Assembly (NCBI GenBank): GCA_020698575.1
Contig: CM036254.1
Location: forward strand, 31,338,526-31,402,525
From: Bostrychus sinensis
Lineage: Eukaryota; Chordata; Actinopteri; Gobiiformes; Eleotridae
Length of the DNA: 64,000 nucleotides
Direction: 5' to 3'
Numbering within the stretch: position 1 is the stretch's first letter; every line of letters starts with the position of its first letter. A model generated the notes under the pieces. That model was not told the DNA's origin, made no database searches, and worked only from the letters and a program-made list of their open reading frames with translations. This document shows, in pieces, positions 1-11,003 of the stretch. A program made the position numbers and the translations under genes.

Positions 1-175
1 ATTAAAGGCGCTTTTCCACTAGGCAGAACGGTACAGAACGTGTCAGTACGGGACGCCTTAGAACGGGTAGCCCCAAAACCTGCAGGTGTTTCTATGTTGG
101 GTCCAGGAGACCAGCGTTTGTTACGTAAACACTGACATCACACAAAAGCAACAAAAGTTCTGTTAATAAATGAGA
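1..175 (+). mobile_element. Terminal arm of a DNA transposon, 'gcgcttttccact' family
   Basis: The window opens inside or just outside an element end reading ggcgcttttccactag. About 170 bp match, in inverted orientation, the sequence at 10990-11156. The shared blocks are the terminus, 'gaacgggtagccccaaaa', a 'taaacactgacatcacac' block and 'gttaataaa'. Similar ends are common on non-autonomous DNA transposons of fish. The similarity stops near 175. Only five bases of outer flank are visible, so a target-site duplication cannot be tested properly. Confidence 0.55.
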
Positions 176-259
176 AAAAAATGTGTTTGAAGCTCACGTT
201 TCCAACACAAAGTTGCTTAACAGAAAACAACTCAAATTTAATAAAAGCATACACACATA

Positions 260-777
260 CTGTAATTTCTGAACTATAAGTCACACTTTGTTCATCATTT
301 GGCTGGTCCTGTGACGTATACTCAGGTATCAAAATATATATAATTTAACATTCAACATTACATTCTACAGCTGCGAGAGGGCGCTCTAGGTTTGTGACAG
401 CTACTGTCAGTGTATATGTTGCTCCTGTAACACTGAAAAAATTGCTTACCAGTAACTTGCTTGTTGGACTCACTGGTAATTTAGCACATTCAGCCTCCCA
501 GGTATGTTCTTTATGCTATTGTGTAGCTGAATAACTGTTAAAGTGTTACGTTAACATACTGGACACCTATTCAGCCTGTTGTTCTGTGTGCTATTGTGTA
601 GTTGAATGCCTTGCCTTTCCAGATTAAATGTCTGTTCTCGGATTTTGTGAAATAGATTTCTAAATAAATCCGACTTATAGTCCAGTGTGACTTGCATATG
701 TTTTTTTCCTCTTCATTCTGCATTTTTTGACTGATGCAACTTATACTCCGGAGTGACTTATACCCTGGAGAATACGG
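260..777. mobile_element. MITE with TA target site and 'tataagtcac' termini
   Basis: The left end (ctgtaatttctgaactataa, then gtcac) and the reverse complement of the right end (ccgtattctccagggtataa, then gtcac) form an imperfect terminal inverted repeat of about 25 bp. TA dinucleotides flank both ends (258-259 and 778-779), as expected of Tc1/mariner-type insertions. The interior holds an imperfect direct duplication, near 485-530 and 570-608, sharing 'attcagcct' and 'gctattgtgtag'. There is no transposase frame. Copies with this 'actataagtcgcac' motif are abundant in fish genomes; the superfamily is inferred only from the TA site. Confidence 0.6.
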
Positions 778-780
778 TAA

Positions 781-1756
781 CTGTGCCATAAAATAGTGTA
801 AAAAATACTTATAAAGTAAAAGGCAATAATTTCGAAAAACAATAAAAGACTGTCAGAGGAGACCAGAATATTAATCAAATAGCCTTGGCAAATTAATCAA
901 ATGAGCAAATAATGGATAAGCCTTGGGGCCCTCTAATGTCTGTGGGGCCCTATGCAGTTGCTTAGTTTGCATGCAGGACTGTCACGGTGCTCTTGGGCAA
1001 AACACTGTAACATATACTTTCCTCCAGTGTCTGGCCTTTTGAGAGCCAGCGTGATCCATCTGTTTGTTCAACCTGAGCTAAAAATATGCTGTAACATTTA
1101 CTAAAGGAGATTTTTTTTTCCCCCATCTTAGCCAAGTTTTCTGCTGTGACATCAGAAAGAATGGATCCAGAGTAAAAGTGAAGACTGGAGGTTTATTACA
1201 GCCTGAGTGAGCCGATGCCAGTAGTTAGTCAGTGCTAATGAAGTTCAGTCCTGGAGAGGTGGGCGGTGTTATTAATCTCACTCGGTGTTTATGCAGAAAC
1301 CTGAGCAGTAGCTGTGTTTGTGAGCTGGGTTAAGTTTTTACAGATGTTTCCTCTGGCCTCAGTCTGGAGCAGAGCTGTCTGTATGTGCTTCCACAGAGTT
1401 CACCTTCAGACTAACTGACATTTAATCGGTGATTGACGTGACGCTCATTTTTTCCGTAATCAATTGAAAGGTTTTGCTAAATAATATTTTTTTCCCCCCT
1501 CAAAAGTCTGTCAGCAGTGCAACATAGGGCCTACTACAAAACCCTGAAAGTTTAACAGCAAAATGTCCAATGGTGTGATTGTAAGATTTTCAGAATACAC
1601 TAGACACTAGAGTCACTAGTGTCTGGAACAGTTCAGAAGGTCTTTGGCATAATGTCAAATCTTACAGAAACTTTTTTTTTTTGGTAGAAGACTAAGTTTC
1701 TGTAATATTTAGTAGGGCATTTGATGTGTTTTTTCTCACTGTTTATTATTTCATCT
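781..1756. other. Unassigned non-coding DNA with one repeat fragment
   Basis: No gene is supported here. At about 920-985 a fragment reads 'ggggccctatgcagttgctt'; a close relative lies at 43105-43172. The rest shows only short homopolymer tracts (T runs near 1110, 1490 and 1670). Confidence 0.5.
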
Positions 1757-1759
1757 ACA

Positions 1760-2085
1760 AATAGTTCAGTCGGTAGAGACACTTGCCCACTAACACAAAG
1801 GTTGGCGGTTCAAGCCCCGCAACTGGCAATGCATACTGTTGTTGTGTCCTTAGGCAATATGCCTGTATAAATGTGTCAGTGTGACTGTGTTTGGTGGTGG
1901 TTGGAGGGGCCATAAGCGCACAATGGCAGCCACACTTCCGTCAGTCTGTCCCAGGGCAGATGTGGCTACAGAAGTAGTTCACCACCACCGAGTGTGACTG
2001 AGGAGTGAATGAATAATGCACCAAATTGTAAAGTGACTTTGAGTGCCTAAAAAAGCGCTATATAAGACTAAAGCATTATTATTAA
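1760..2085 (+). mobile_element. tRNA-derived SINE, apparently full length
   Basis: The head has a polymerase III A box (tagttcagtcggtagag, from 1763) and B box (ggcggttcaagcccc, about 1805-1818). The tail from about 2030 reads 'gtaaagtgactttgagtgcc' and then 'gcgctatataagactaaagc' with an (att)n end. That tail is shared by L2/CR1-type LINEs and the fish SINEs they mobilise. Orientation is plus. The A box fits a tRNA promoter well, so transcription competence once existed. No clear target-site duplication was found. Confidence 0.75.
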
Positions 2086-5058
2086 ATGTGTGCAGCAGTC
2101 AGTCTGATACTTCGTTCATATGTATCATTTTAATAAGTAGCTCCAACAGAGAGCTAGGTGTCAGACAAAGTCACCAATATGGAAGACCCACAGTTTTATT
2201 CCATTCGTTATTGCGCATAAGCTGTTATAGAAGGTAAAAATAAACTTTTTGAAAGATCTGTGGCTTGAACAGCAGCCAAAAACTTAACTGACAATTACCC
2301 AACACACAAATACTATATATAACTATTTACACAGACGATGAGTAAAGAATATATTTTTTCTCTTCAGTAATCATAACACACTCAGTCTGATCAAATCTGC
2401 TCGGCTCCGGTGGTCAGTTTTGCCCAGGTTGACATTTTCATGTTAACAAAACAATTGGCTGTGATTGAAGTCGCGTCCAATCCTATTGCATAATGCCATG
2501 ATTAAGCAGCACAACCCAAGCCAATTTTGCAATCCAAGTAGATTTTGTACCTACAACTGCCTCAGAGTGGTTTAATCACTGAAATGAGTCACAGAATGGG
2601 TCCAGTGAATGTGTATGCGCTTTGGAAAGGCACAGGAGCACGTCCCAGAGAATGTAGGGTTTCACGTGTCTACGTCTGGTTGTCAGACCGAGTGTTTTCC
2701 GTTTTCAGCTCCTGACATGGCAGTGCCTCACTAGGACAGGCATTCACCAGCAGTGTTTCGAAACATCTCTGCATGCAGATTGAGATGAGTGGTTTGACCA
2801 GTTCTCCAACGAAATCTTTGCATGTACGTTCAACCACTTTTGAGAGTAGATTCATATAAACTTCACAACATTTCCAACTCCACCTTGTATCCTTCCTCTC
2901 TCCAGTTGGCAGTAGAACATGATGAACGGTAAGCTCTGTCTCAGACGCCTCTGTGGTCTAAGTAAAGCCCACAGGACGAGCTGAGAAAGCCAGCCGCTCA
3001 CAGCCTACAGGTGTCATTCACACTTCTGTTACTTATGGAAGGATCACACTTTGTGAGCGCTGGCCCAGTCCCAAAGTCCCATTTCTGAGCTCTACAGTCT
3101 GACGTCCTCAGCTCTGGAAATAAAGACAAAGTCTGCTTTGTTTCTTGTAATCTATGTATTTCTGATTATAGTGTCATTTTCTCCTCTGGTCCAAGCATTG
3201 GGTGTTGGATGTGAACTCTGTTGTGAGGGCCCTCTCTCATCACTCATGGATTAGACTGCGGGCCCCTGGGGGCCAGTGTTTGTTTTAGCTGGACCTCAAA
3301 GGACTCCAGCAGCTTTAAGTGATACACAACTGCTACATGTGTCTTAGCCTACACCTCATGCAGAAAATCTGAATACTGCATAGTCATCATGAGCACAGTC
3401 TGTTATTTAGAGTCATTAGTTTATCTCTGTGTGTCACTGATTGTGGACAAATGGTGGACTTCACACCAAATAGTTGGGTCTGGAGCACTCAGAGCACTTT
3501 GTCCAATCTTAGTCTGAGGGCAAAAGTGAACTACTATGACAGTATCACAGTGCAGCTGTAGAACTGAGGTTTCCAAATTCCTGCCATCTGATAGACTACA
3601 ACATTTACATATATTTAAAAAATCCAGTTATCATCAAATCAATATTTTGAACATGTCTACTTGCATGTATAGACACATTTAAAAAGACACATGGTCGTCA
3701 CAGTCAAGTGAAATCAATACTAAATATGCAATGGTAAAGTAATACACATTTTGCAGGCAAGGTACTTTTACCATTTAAATGTGTTTTATTCTCACTTACA
3801 AAACATTTTACAAAATTATTTTCTTTACTGTACAATAACACAACCCACTGTTAACATTCCCTTCCCTGCTTTCCTTGTCCTCCTTTAGTAAAAACTGCTT
3901 TACTCCTGTCAGAGTCAGATATATTCCTCAGTCAGCAGAAGAGATTTACCTCTGGCCCCCTGGATGTGTCCCTGCCACACACCCAGCTCTCTCAGCCCCC
4001 CTCCGGCCCCCTGCTCAGCCTCTGAGACCCCCAGAGCTCCCTGTGGTGCTGAGGTAATGGACTGCGGCACTGACCAATCAGCGAGCTGGGATTATCAGCT
4101 CTAATTGAATTTAGGCTGTCAGCGTGAGAACTGCAAGTGGAACGTTTTTCAGGAAAAGTTGAAAAACTCAAGAAAGAAAACACATGTCCCGACGCAGACT
4201 ATTCAACTTCTGACACAAAATGGATGAAATATGCTAAAACATACCATAATGTGAGTATGCATTTATGCAAAACCTATGGGAGTGCTCAGCTCTTCTCTTC
4301 TATCGTGGAATATAGTTAATAGACTAAATTTAAACCATTGTGACTTAAGCCCTATTCACACAGGAGTAGTATTACCTTGGGACTTCCAGTAATTTGTTAT
4401 AATTGCAGAGGTTGTCTGTGATTTTTTATCCTGTGTGAATCTGCCATGTCTGTGATTTGTAAAGTAAAACTGCAACATTTCACTCGTATGGACTTTGTGG
4501 TACAACATGGCCCAGGAGCAGACAGGACATGGTTTTAGCTCAAGTTAGCGAGTCAAAAATATGTCTGTCCACAAAAGGATTACCTGTGAGGACGTCCCAG
4601 ACCAGACCCTCAACATTTCAAATGAAGAGGACGACAAAAACAAGGCCAGTTTGTGGTAGTGTGATCCATCAGATAACTTTATTTAACCCAGACAAGAAAG
4701 CTGACAATGCAGCACCTGCACTCGAAATGCCAGAAATGCATCTGTAAAAAAATAAAAAAATAAAATAAATAAATAAATAAAATAAAAAAGTGCCCCAGTG
4801 GCTAAAAATGTATAATATAATGTTGTTTTGTTATTTATTTTTAAGTAAAAAAATATTCAAGTGCCTTCACTTAAATGTAAGCCTTAAAGGGAAAAAAAAT
4901 CTTTACAAAAAAAGTTACAAAAATGCCTTTTTCTTAACTTTTGGTGTGAAATGTTAATTTTTGGTGAAAACTACCATCCTTCATCTGTTGATAAAAAAGA
5001 ACAAATGGATTTAGAATAAAATGCTTTTAGTAAATGAAAGAAGAGACTGTCTGAAACT
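2086..5058. other. Unassigned non-coding DNA
   Basis: All frames are short and low in complexity, with no clear splice-bounded exon. An A-rich simple repeat (aaat/aaaat units) lies at 4746-4790. A stretch at 4345-4460 contains 'cctattcacacaggagtag' and 'atcctgtgtgaatctgcc', roughly inverted, and may be another decayed MITE. Confidence 0.5.
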
Positions 5059-5062
5059 TTAA

Positions 5063-5346
5063 AGCTGCTATGACCCATTATTACCCATATGTCCCAAGAT
5101 ATGATGTTTAAATTAAATATTAGTTTTACTGATAACAACGGTACAGTTATTAACAATTGAAATATATATATTTTACATAATGGCCAAGTTGTTTTTGCTT
5201 GGGCTACATTTTTTGTTTTGGTTCTAAAGCTGCATTTGTGATCGTCCAATCAGAAAAGCACAAACACTGGCAACCCACAGACTAACGTTTTGATTTAGAC
5301 TGCAGTACTGTTTCCAAACCAGTACGAGCACATGCTTACAGTACCT
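5063..5346. mobile_element. TTAA-target MITE, copy 1
   Basis: A 284-bp element flanked by TTAA on both sides (5059-5062 and 5347-5350). Its ends are agctgctatg and the reverse complement of 'cagtacct'. It is clearly homologous to 26211-26492: both share 'ccaagatatgatgt', 'taatggccaagttgtttttg', 'gatcgtccaatcagaaaa' and 'tagactgcagtactgttt'. TTAA duplications are typical of piggyBac and Kolobok superfamilies. It has no coding capacity; read on the minus strand it supplies the tail of chance frames. Confidence 0.65.
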
Positions 5347-5350
5347 TTAA

Positions 5351-5807
5351 ATAAAACTGTAGCACAAGATTTTCTGTGGGACAACTTATTGAGAAAATGT
5401 TGACAGAGAACATGGTAAAAATCTGGTAGCCCCCCTCCTAAAACCAAGATAAAGCACCAAAATCCATACAAGACACATATGTTCTGTCCCATTGTGATAT
5501 CCCTGTACATCCCATGTGTAGACCTCTGGAGACATAAGACTGCAGACAATACACAAGCATTATTATTATAGTGAGGTTCAGGTGAGGAGCGCAGTGATGA
5601 GGATGATGTGATGAGGCAGGGGAGCTCTGACACAGACAACCACAGGACAAACACTGCCCTGTTGTGTTCGGTCCAGTGTAATCAGACTCCTCACAAAGAC
5701 CAGTGTGTGTCGGTCTGACTGCACAGGTCCACAAACTGGGCTGGGTTTGCTTCTTGAACTGTGTGGTAAAACCTACACAGCCTACAACAGGTTATTTTTA
5801 AGGTTAT
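5351..5807. other. Unassigned non-coding DNA
   Basis: Two overlapping minus-strand frames cross this stretch (119 and 98 codons). Neither resembles a known family and both borrow codons from the adjacent MITE. No splice sites or repeat termini were recognised. Confidence 0.45.
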
Positions 5808-6723
5808 CAGTAGGGATGTAACAATGCACCAAAGTCACGATTTGATTCACAATTTTTATGTTCTCAATTACTCTTTTATTTTATGATTTTTACTAGCTGC
5901 AGTATAATTATGCCTATTTGTGTCTCCTTATCAAACATAAATTGTTGTAAAATTCTTATTGAATAAAAAAGTAGATATTAAAATGATGTCAAAATAACAA
6001 AAAATATACAGGAATTTGTTTACTATCCTACAAAAACAGATACACTACAATAGCAAGCAATGCCTCTTAGAGAAGCAGCTCATCATAAATATACACCCTT
6101 AAGAAATTCATAATGGGCCTAATATGAATTAAGTTTTATAAAAATATCAGTGAGAAGACTCTGAGCTCCATGGAAACGCTCCGGGGAGGGGCCGCTGAAA
6201 TTTTAGATTAACTGTAGGCTGTTGTTAGCCACTTAGCTTTCCTTTAACTCGCTGCTAACAAGCTACTTTCTGAACGATGGTATACGGAGCGAACAGGTGC
6301 AGCCTAAATATTACCTTCAGATGTGTCTCTCTGGCCGTCCGTCCTGGGCTTGTTGTTGTTCTCTTATGAACGGCAGCTCTGTGTGCGCTCCTCCGTCTGT
6401 GAGAGACAAAGGAGAGAAAACACTCTTCTTGAGTTGCTCCCAGTAATGAAGCTCTTGTACAGTCTTTTTATGTTCCCAGCACGTCGGGCTAGGGATTTTA
6501 CGAGCCCTGTAAACTAAAACTTCATATAAATTCATGTTTTTCTTCAGTAAAATGGTCAGGTAATGATGTGTAGCACCAAAGAAGTGAGCCAGATTACAAA
6601 CCATTATACTTTGCTGTTTTAAAGGGACATTGCAATTCATTTTTTCCCTTCCCCAATTCAAAATTTCTCTTTTTTTTAATACGTTTTTTGCTGATTTACA
6701 AACAATCATTACATTCCTAGTTG
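5808..6723. mobile_element. hAT-like non-autonomous element
   Basis: The left end 'cagtagggatgtaacaatgc' and the right end 'atcattacattcctagttg' are imperfect inverted repeats. The left 200 bp match a second copy at 60505-60720 ('gatgcac', 'aagtcac', 'cagtataattatg', 'tatttgtgtctccttatcaa'). This 'gggatgtaacgat' type of terminus is widespread in fish and is usually put with hAT elements. No convincing 8-bp target duplication was found. The interior (6240-6500) has a different base composition and may be older captured or unique sequence. Confidence 0.5.
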
Positions 6724-6851
6724 TCAACATGCAAACATAAGAGTAAGCCCTCTGTCATAAACATACAGTGCACTGGCTCACCGCAGCAGATTCCACAGAC
6801 GTCTGAGGACATCTACAAATTGATGGAAATGAAATTACTGATCGTTATTAC

Positions 6852-7313
6852 CAGTGTTGCCAACTATTTTCAATGGGCAGTAGCTAGACCCTGCTCAAAA
6901 AGTCGCTAAATGTCGCCAAATGGTGCCACACATCATTTGCTTATTAGTCACATCACCACGCCGAATTTGCATAATACTACAAAAAGACTATTATTACAAA
7001 CTTCATTACTGTTTTCTCCCCTGTTCCCTCTCTACAAACTCTTAAATAAAAATAGTCCTGTCAGTTTTAAGGACTGAATAGGAACATACCAAAAATATTC
7101 TTTAACATTATGTAGATGCCTGAACTGAGCCTGTGTAAACCTGATTTTTTGTCTGCTCTCACAAACCATTTCTGATGCCTTATTAAAATCTTTAAATATC
7201 ACCCAAAATGTCGCTAGATTTGTCCCTAGTCACTTTAAAAAAAAAAAAAAATCGTTAAGGGGGTCTGAAAAGTCGCTAAATCTAGCAACAAAATGGCTAA
7301 GTTGGCAACACTG
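6852..7313 (-). mobile_element. hAT MITE with perfect 8-bp target duplication, copy 1
   Basis: It starts cagtgttgccaact and ends agttggcaacactg. The 8-bp duplication gttattac lies at 6844-6851 and 7314-7321, which identifies the hAT superfamily. Subterminal 'gtcgctaaat' and 'gtcgcc' motifs occur at both ends. The element is homologous to the longer copy at 57411-58147 in the opposite orientation and looks like an internally deleted version of it. It has no coding capacity. Confidence 0.85.
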
Positions 7314-7321
7314 GTTATTAC

Positions 7322-7837
7322 CTTGACTAATGTGATATTTGCAGTGTCAGTAGAAACATGACTGTACTGCTGTGTGTGTATGTGGTGTACTGAACCATTT
7401 AACCACCATTTTCTGTGTCTCCTGTGGGGCCTCCTCTCCTGATTGTCAGTTCCACCTGGTTAGCGTCCGAGGAGAACCAGGCCAGTGATTCCTGATTCAG
7501 ACAGCAGGAAGCAGCGCTGTCATTTACATACTGTACACATCAGAGCACACACATACACACATCTACACACACACACACACACATCAACATGAAAGGCAGG
7601 CCCAGGTCAATCTAATGCTTATACTGTATCATCAGAGTTAGGCCTCTCTAACACACAACTAACATGTGGGACACAGACTTCACACTGTGCAGAATACTAT
7701 TGGAAATGACTTGAAATACAAGTTTAAAGTTACATACATTTAAGTTTAGTGAACATTAACCCGTCTTGCACTCACTGTTGCTGTGTCACTGAAAATGCTG
7801 AGGGAATGGAAAATATATAACAAAGGTGTGGGGATAT
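7322..7837. other. Unassigned DNA with a CA microsatellite
   Basis: A (CA)n-rich tract lies at about 7545-7584 (cacacatacacacatctaca, then pure ca). The rest shows no gene or repeat terminus. Confidence 0.55.
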
Positions 7838-8126
7838 TATTGTAACAAAAAGATTTGTGCGTGTGTAAATAGATTTGTCTGTAATAAGATATGTGCTTAT
7901 AAAGATTTGTGTGCATATTACGATTTTTGTGTGTGTTTTACAATTTGTGTCAGTATTGCGAGTTGTGCATGCATAATAAGATCAGTGGATTTGTAAAATG
8001 AGGTATCTATAAAGGCACAGAAGCTAAAGGTTCTAAGTCTTAAGCTCTAATTACACACAAATCTTTTTGCTACAGTCCTGCCATTTCAGATCTATGCGTC
8101 TGTGTTTTGATTTGTATCTTTTGCCC

Positions 8127-8161
8127 TGTAGGTACCAAAGTGGTTTGCTTTGGTACCTACA
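8127..8161. repeat. Perfect 14-bp hairpin inside the palindromic element
   Basis: The arms tgtaggtaccaaag (8127-8140) and ctttggtacctaca (8148-8161) are exact inverted repeats separated by a 7-base loop. It sits at the centre of the nested inverted repeat of the element. Confidence 0.85.
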
Positions 8162-8379
8162 CAACATAAACCACCTACTACCGCTATCTGTTGGTGTGTC
8201 GGCCAATCCACAGCCTGTAAGTCTAAACTCAGGGTAAACGACACACAGACTGAAACACAGACACATAGATCTAACATTGCAGGACTGTAGCAAAAAGATT
8301 TGTGTGAAATTAGTGCTTTGTCTGTAAGACACAGAACATTTAGCTTATTTGCATTTACAGATAGATTATTTTATTTTAA

Positions 8380-8740
8380 TCGTAATATGCGTGCACAAAT
8401 CGTAATATGCACACACAAAATGCAATACACACACAAATCGTAATATGCACACACAAAATGTAATACACACACAAATCGTAATATGCACGCACAAAGCTTA
8501 TTACGCACACACAAATTGTAATACGCACACACAAAACGCAATACACACACAAATCGTAATATGCACACACAAAATGTAATACACAGACAAATCGTAATAT
8601 GCACACACAAAGCTTATTACGCACACACAAACCGTAATATGCACACACAAAACGCAATACACACACAAATTGTAATATGCGCACATTCTTATTATGCACA
8701 CACAAATCGCAGTGCGCACCCAGAAATCATAATACGCACA
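8380..8740. repeat. Degenerate ~20-bp tandem repeat array
   Basis: Tandem units of the form 'cgtaatatgcacacacaaa', alternating with 'gcaatacacacacaaat', run through this segment. They form the right arm of the palindromic element. The regular spacing opens several overlapping frames on the minus strand rich in C, V, H and I, which are not genes. Confidence 0.8.
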
Positions 8741-8812
8741 CACAAACCTTGATATCCAAACTCTATTTGCATACACACACATCTTTTTGCTACAATAAGT
8801 GGCCCATAGAAG

Positions 8813-9349
8813 GGACCCAAGATATGTGCTGCTAGTGCACCTCTTTTCTTACAGCAAACTGCACCAACATCGTATTGTTGGAAAAAATGAAAAAAAAAAA
8901 AAAAGACTTTAACAGGAACTAGACTTATATTTATACATTATATACTAAATTAAATTTGATTAAATTTCCAGTGCCCCACCACATGTTTTGGACAATCACA
9001 CACTTAAACAGTACATTTGTGTCTCCACACCATCCGGCCTAGTGTCGGTCCCATAAATCCTGAATCAGATATAACAAATACTGGAAATACCCTGACACTC
9101 TGAGTCCTTCTGTTGTGGCCGGTCTGCCTGTAGGTCCTGGTCCCTCCCTCACGCGCTGCATAAACAAACACAGTGCCTTCTCCACTCTCCTCCTCCCTTC
9201 ATTCTCATTATATGACTGTTGTTTGTGGCTCACTGCTGCGGACAGCCCTGACGTTAGTGTGAGGGGGGTTCTCCAAAATGCCAGCTAAATATCTCTGATA
9301 ACGCAGTGGTGTTATTTATTCAGAAAGGCCAAACTTTTCCGATGTTTTC

Positions 9350-9386
<37 letters not shown>

Positions 9387-9600
9387 GAGTGACTGGCGGT
9401 GCTGAATGATCTGCATTTGGTCTGACTGCTTTTCCCCCTCCAGTGTTTGTGGAGGTTTAAAGGGCATCTTCAGCTGGAGACCGGGACTGTTCAGAGCAGG
9501 TCTGTGGGACGCAGGACATTAACAAAACGTGTGAGTGTTTCCAAATGGATGTACCCGCCAGTTCAAACTGCTCACTTCCTGCAGTTGTCCCCACAAGTAC
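8813..9600. other. Unassigned non-coding DNA
   Basis: No gene is supported. It contains a poly-A run near 8888 and the CTG repeat listed separately. The frame at 9447-9647 does not look coding. Confidence 0.5.
9351..9383 (+). repeat. (TGC)11 trinucleotide repeat
   Basis: Eleven uninterrupted copies of tgc. It does not lie in a plausible coding frame here. Confidence 0.95.
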
Positions 9601-9680
9601 AGGGTTTCTGCATGGCTCAACAAGTTGAATTTAAGACTTTTTTTTAGACATTTTTAAGACCTTCGTTGAAGAAAATTCAG
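9598..9680. mobile_element. Fragment of a hAT-like repeat end
   Basis: The sequence 'tacagggtttctgcatgg' followed by 'gaatttaagac' and 'tttttaagacctt' resembles the 'cagggtttctgca...aatttaagac' terminus widespread in fish. The opposite terminus was not found. Confidence 0.35.
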
Positions 9681-9869
9681 ACCTATTTCACAAGCCCTCA
9701 GTGCACAAAAAGCTGAGTCATAAACGTGGCCATGTTGCTTAATTTGGACTATTGACGACAGTGAGTGCTGCAAAGTATTTTGTTCTTACTAAGAAAAAAT
9801 CTGAGCTCTTGCCTTGATGACGATAATAGGTTTTGAGAATTTAAGTGGAGAATTTAAGCTGACAAACAA

Positions 9870-10030
9870 CTCCAATTAACTCTTGAAGAAGTCACTAGCC
9901 TAGGGGTTCACGTACTTTTTCAATCCTGCATTGTGAATGTTTACATAAATGTTCAATAAAACATGAAGACATTTTTTTTTTTTTTATGCAGCATTAGTTT
10001 AAGCAGACTGTGTTTGTCTAATATTCTGCA
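9870..10030 (+). mobile_element. 3' fragment of a Tc1-like transposon
   Basis: The stretch 'ggggttcacgtactttttc', 'tgcattgtgaatgtttac', 'gttcaataaaacatg' and 'ttaagcagactgtgtttgtc' matches the remembered 3' end of a common fish Tc1 family. The transposase part is missing, so this is a truncated relic. Confidence 0.45.
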
Positions 10031-10417
10031 TCTCAGCCTTTTTAAGACGGTGCGAACGGTTAGAGATGGGCACTGCTGCGAGCTGACTGGATGAGAGAGA
10101 ATCCTCACTCAGGTAAAAACAACAAGCCAAAGGAGAGAAATAGAAGGGAAAAATAAAAGGGAAAATATTATTTTTAATCAAACACGTACCTGTCCTTGTG
10201 ATAAACAGCACTATCCAGAGAGAGGAAACATGTGGCGACTTTATCTAAAAATAAAACTAGCGGACATAAAACATGACATCTATAGATTTTAACACTATTT
10301 AAACTCATGTGATTATGGTCATGTGTTAAAATGGAGCAGAGAAGTGAATTTAATGCACAGAAAGCTGATGGTAAACCTGAAGTGGTCTCCAGTTTACTGA
10401 AGCTAATACAGCTTTAG
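10031..10417. other. Unassigned non-coding DNA
   Basis: No gene, splice pattern or repeat terminus was recognised in this short stretch before the minisatellite. Confidence 0.5.
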
Positions 10418-10942
10418 CTCCAGCCTCACACAGACACACACCTCACACAGACACACACCAGCCTCACACAGACACACGCCAGCCTCACACAGACACACAC
10501 CAGCCTCACACAGACACACACCAGCCTCACACAGACACACGCCAGCCTCACACAGATACACACCAGCCTCATAAAGATACACACCAGCCTCACACAGGCA
10601 CACGCCAGCCTCATACAGACACACACCAGCCTCACACATACACACACCAGCCTCACACAGACACACACCAGCCTCACACATACACACACCAGCCTCACAC
10701 AGACACACACCAGCCTCATACAGACACACACCAGCCTCACACAGACACACGCCAGCCTCACACAGATACACACCAGCCTCATACAGATACACACCAGCCT
10801 CACACAGACACACGCCAGCCTCATACAGACACACACCAGCCTCACACAGACACACACCAGCCTCATACAGACACACACCAGCCTCATACAGACACACACC
10901 AGCCTCACACAGACACACACCAGCCTCATACAGACACACACC
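10418..10942. repeat. 21-bp minisatellite, about 25 copies
   Basis: The unit is 'cagcctcacacagacacacac' with few variants (c/t in 'cataca', 'cgccag', 'gataca'). The period of 21 is a multiple of three, so two long minus-strand frames of 178 and 172 codons stay open through the array. Each is a seven-residue repeat (for example VCLYEAG) and is an artefact of the period. Variant units recur in blocks, which suggests expansion of multi-unit segments. Confidence 0.92.
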
Positions 10943-10977
10943 AATGCAAATTTTTTAATTAAATATCACCGTGTTTA

Positions 10978-11003
10978 TGTTTATTTATTTATTTATTTAT
11001 TAA
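10978..11003. repeat. (TTTA)n microsatellite
   Basis: A short ttta/attt tetranucleotide tract directly next to the inner edge of the inverted terminal arm at 10990-11156. Confidence 0.85.

Larger units (their letters stand above)
7838..8812. mobile_element. Large palindromic element with subterminal tandem repeats, copy 1
   Basis: The left end (ggggatattattgtaacaaa, then aagatttgtg) is inverted at the right end (cacatctttttgctacaata, then agtggccc). Both arms contain degenerate direct repeats of about 20 bp built on 'gtaatatgcacacacaaatc'. The right arm, from 8380, holds about 18 of them. A smaller inverted pair is nested inside: 'acaaatctttttgctacagt' near 8058 and 'actgtagcaaaaagatttgt' near 8285. 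A homologous element at 32876-33475 has the same ends. No transposase frame is present. The overlapping minus-strand frames come from the repeats. The superfamily is not identified. Confidence 0.6.

Noticed and set aside
5295..5734. Two overlapping minus-strand frames of 119 and 98 codons
   Set aside because: Their ends lie in the TTAA-target MITE; the same tail appears in a frame at 26438, so it is repeat-derived.
6317..6730. 137-codon minus-strand frame
   Set aside because: It spans the right end of a hAT-like element, is not similar to a transposase as far as can be seen, and has no coding-like composition.
8371..8782. Overlapping minus-strand cysteine- and valine-rich frames
   Set aside because: They come from the CA-rich tandem repeats of the palindromic element and occur in several frames at once.
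10403..10944. Two minus-strand frames of 178 and 172 codons
   Set aside because: They are translations of a 21-bp minisatellite whose period is a multiple of three; the proteins are seven-residue repeats of VCLYEAG type with no flanking unique domain.
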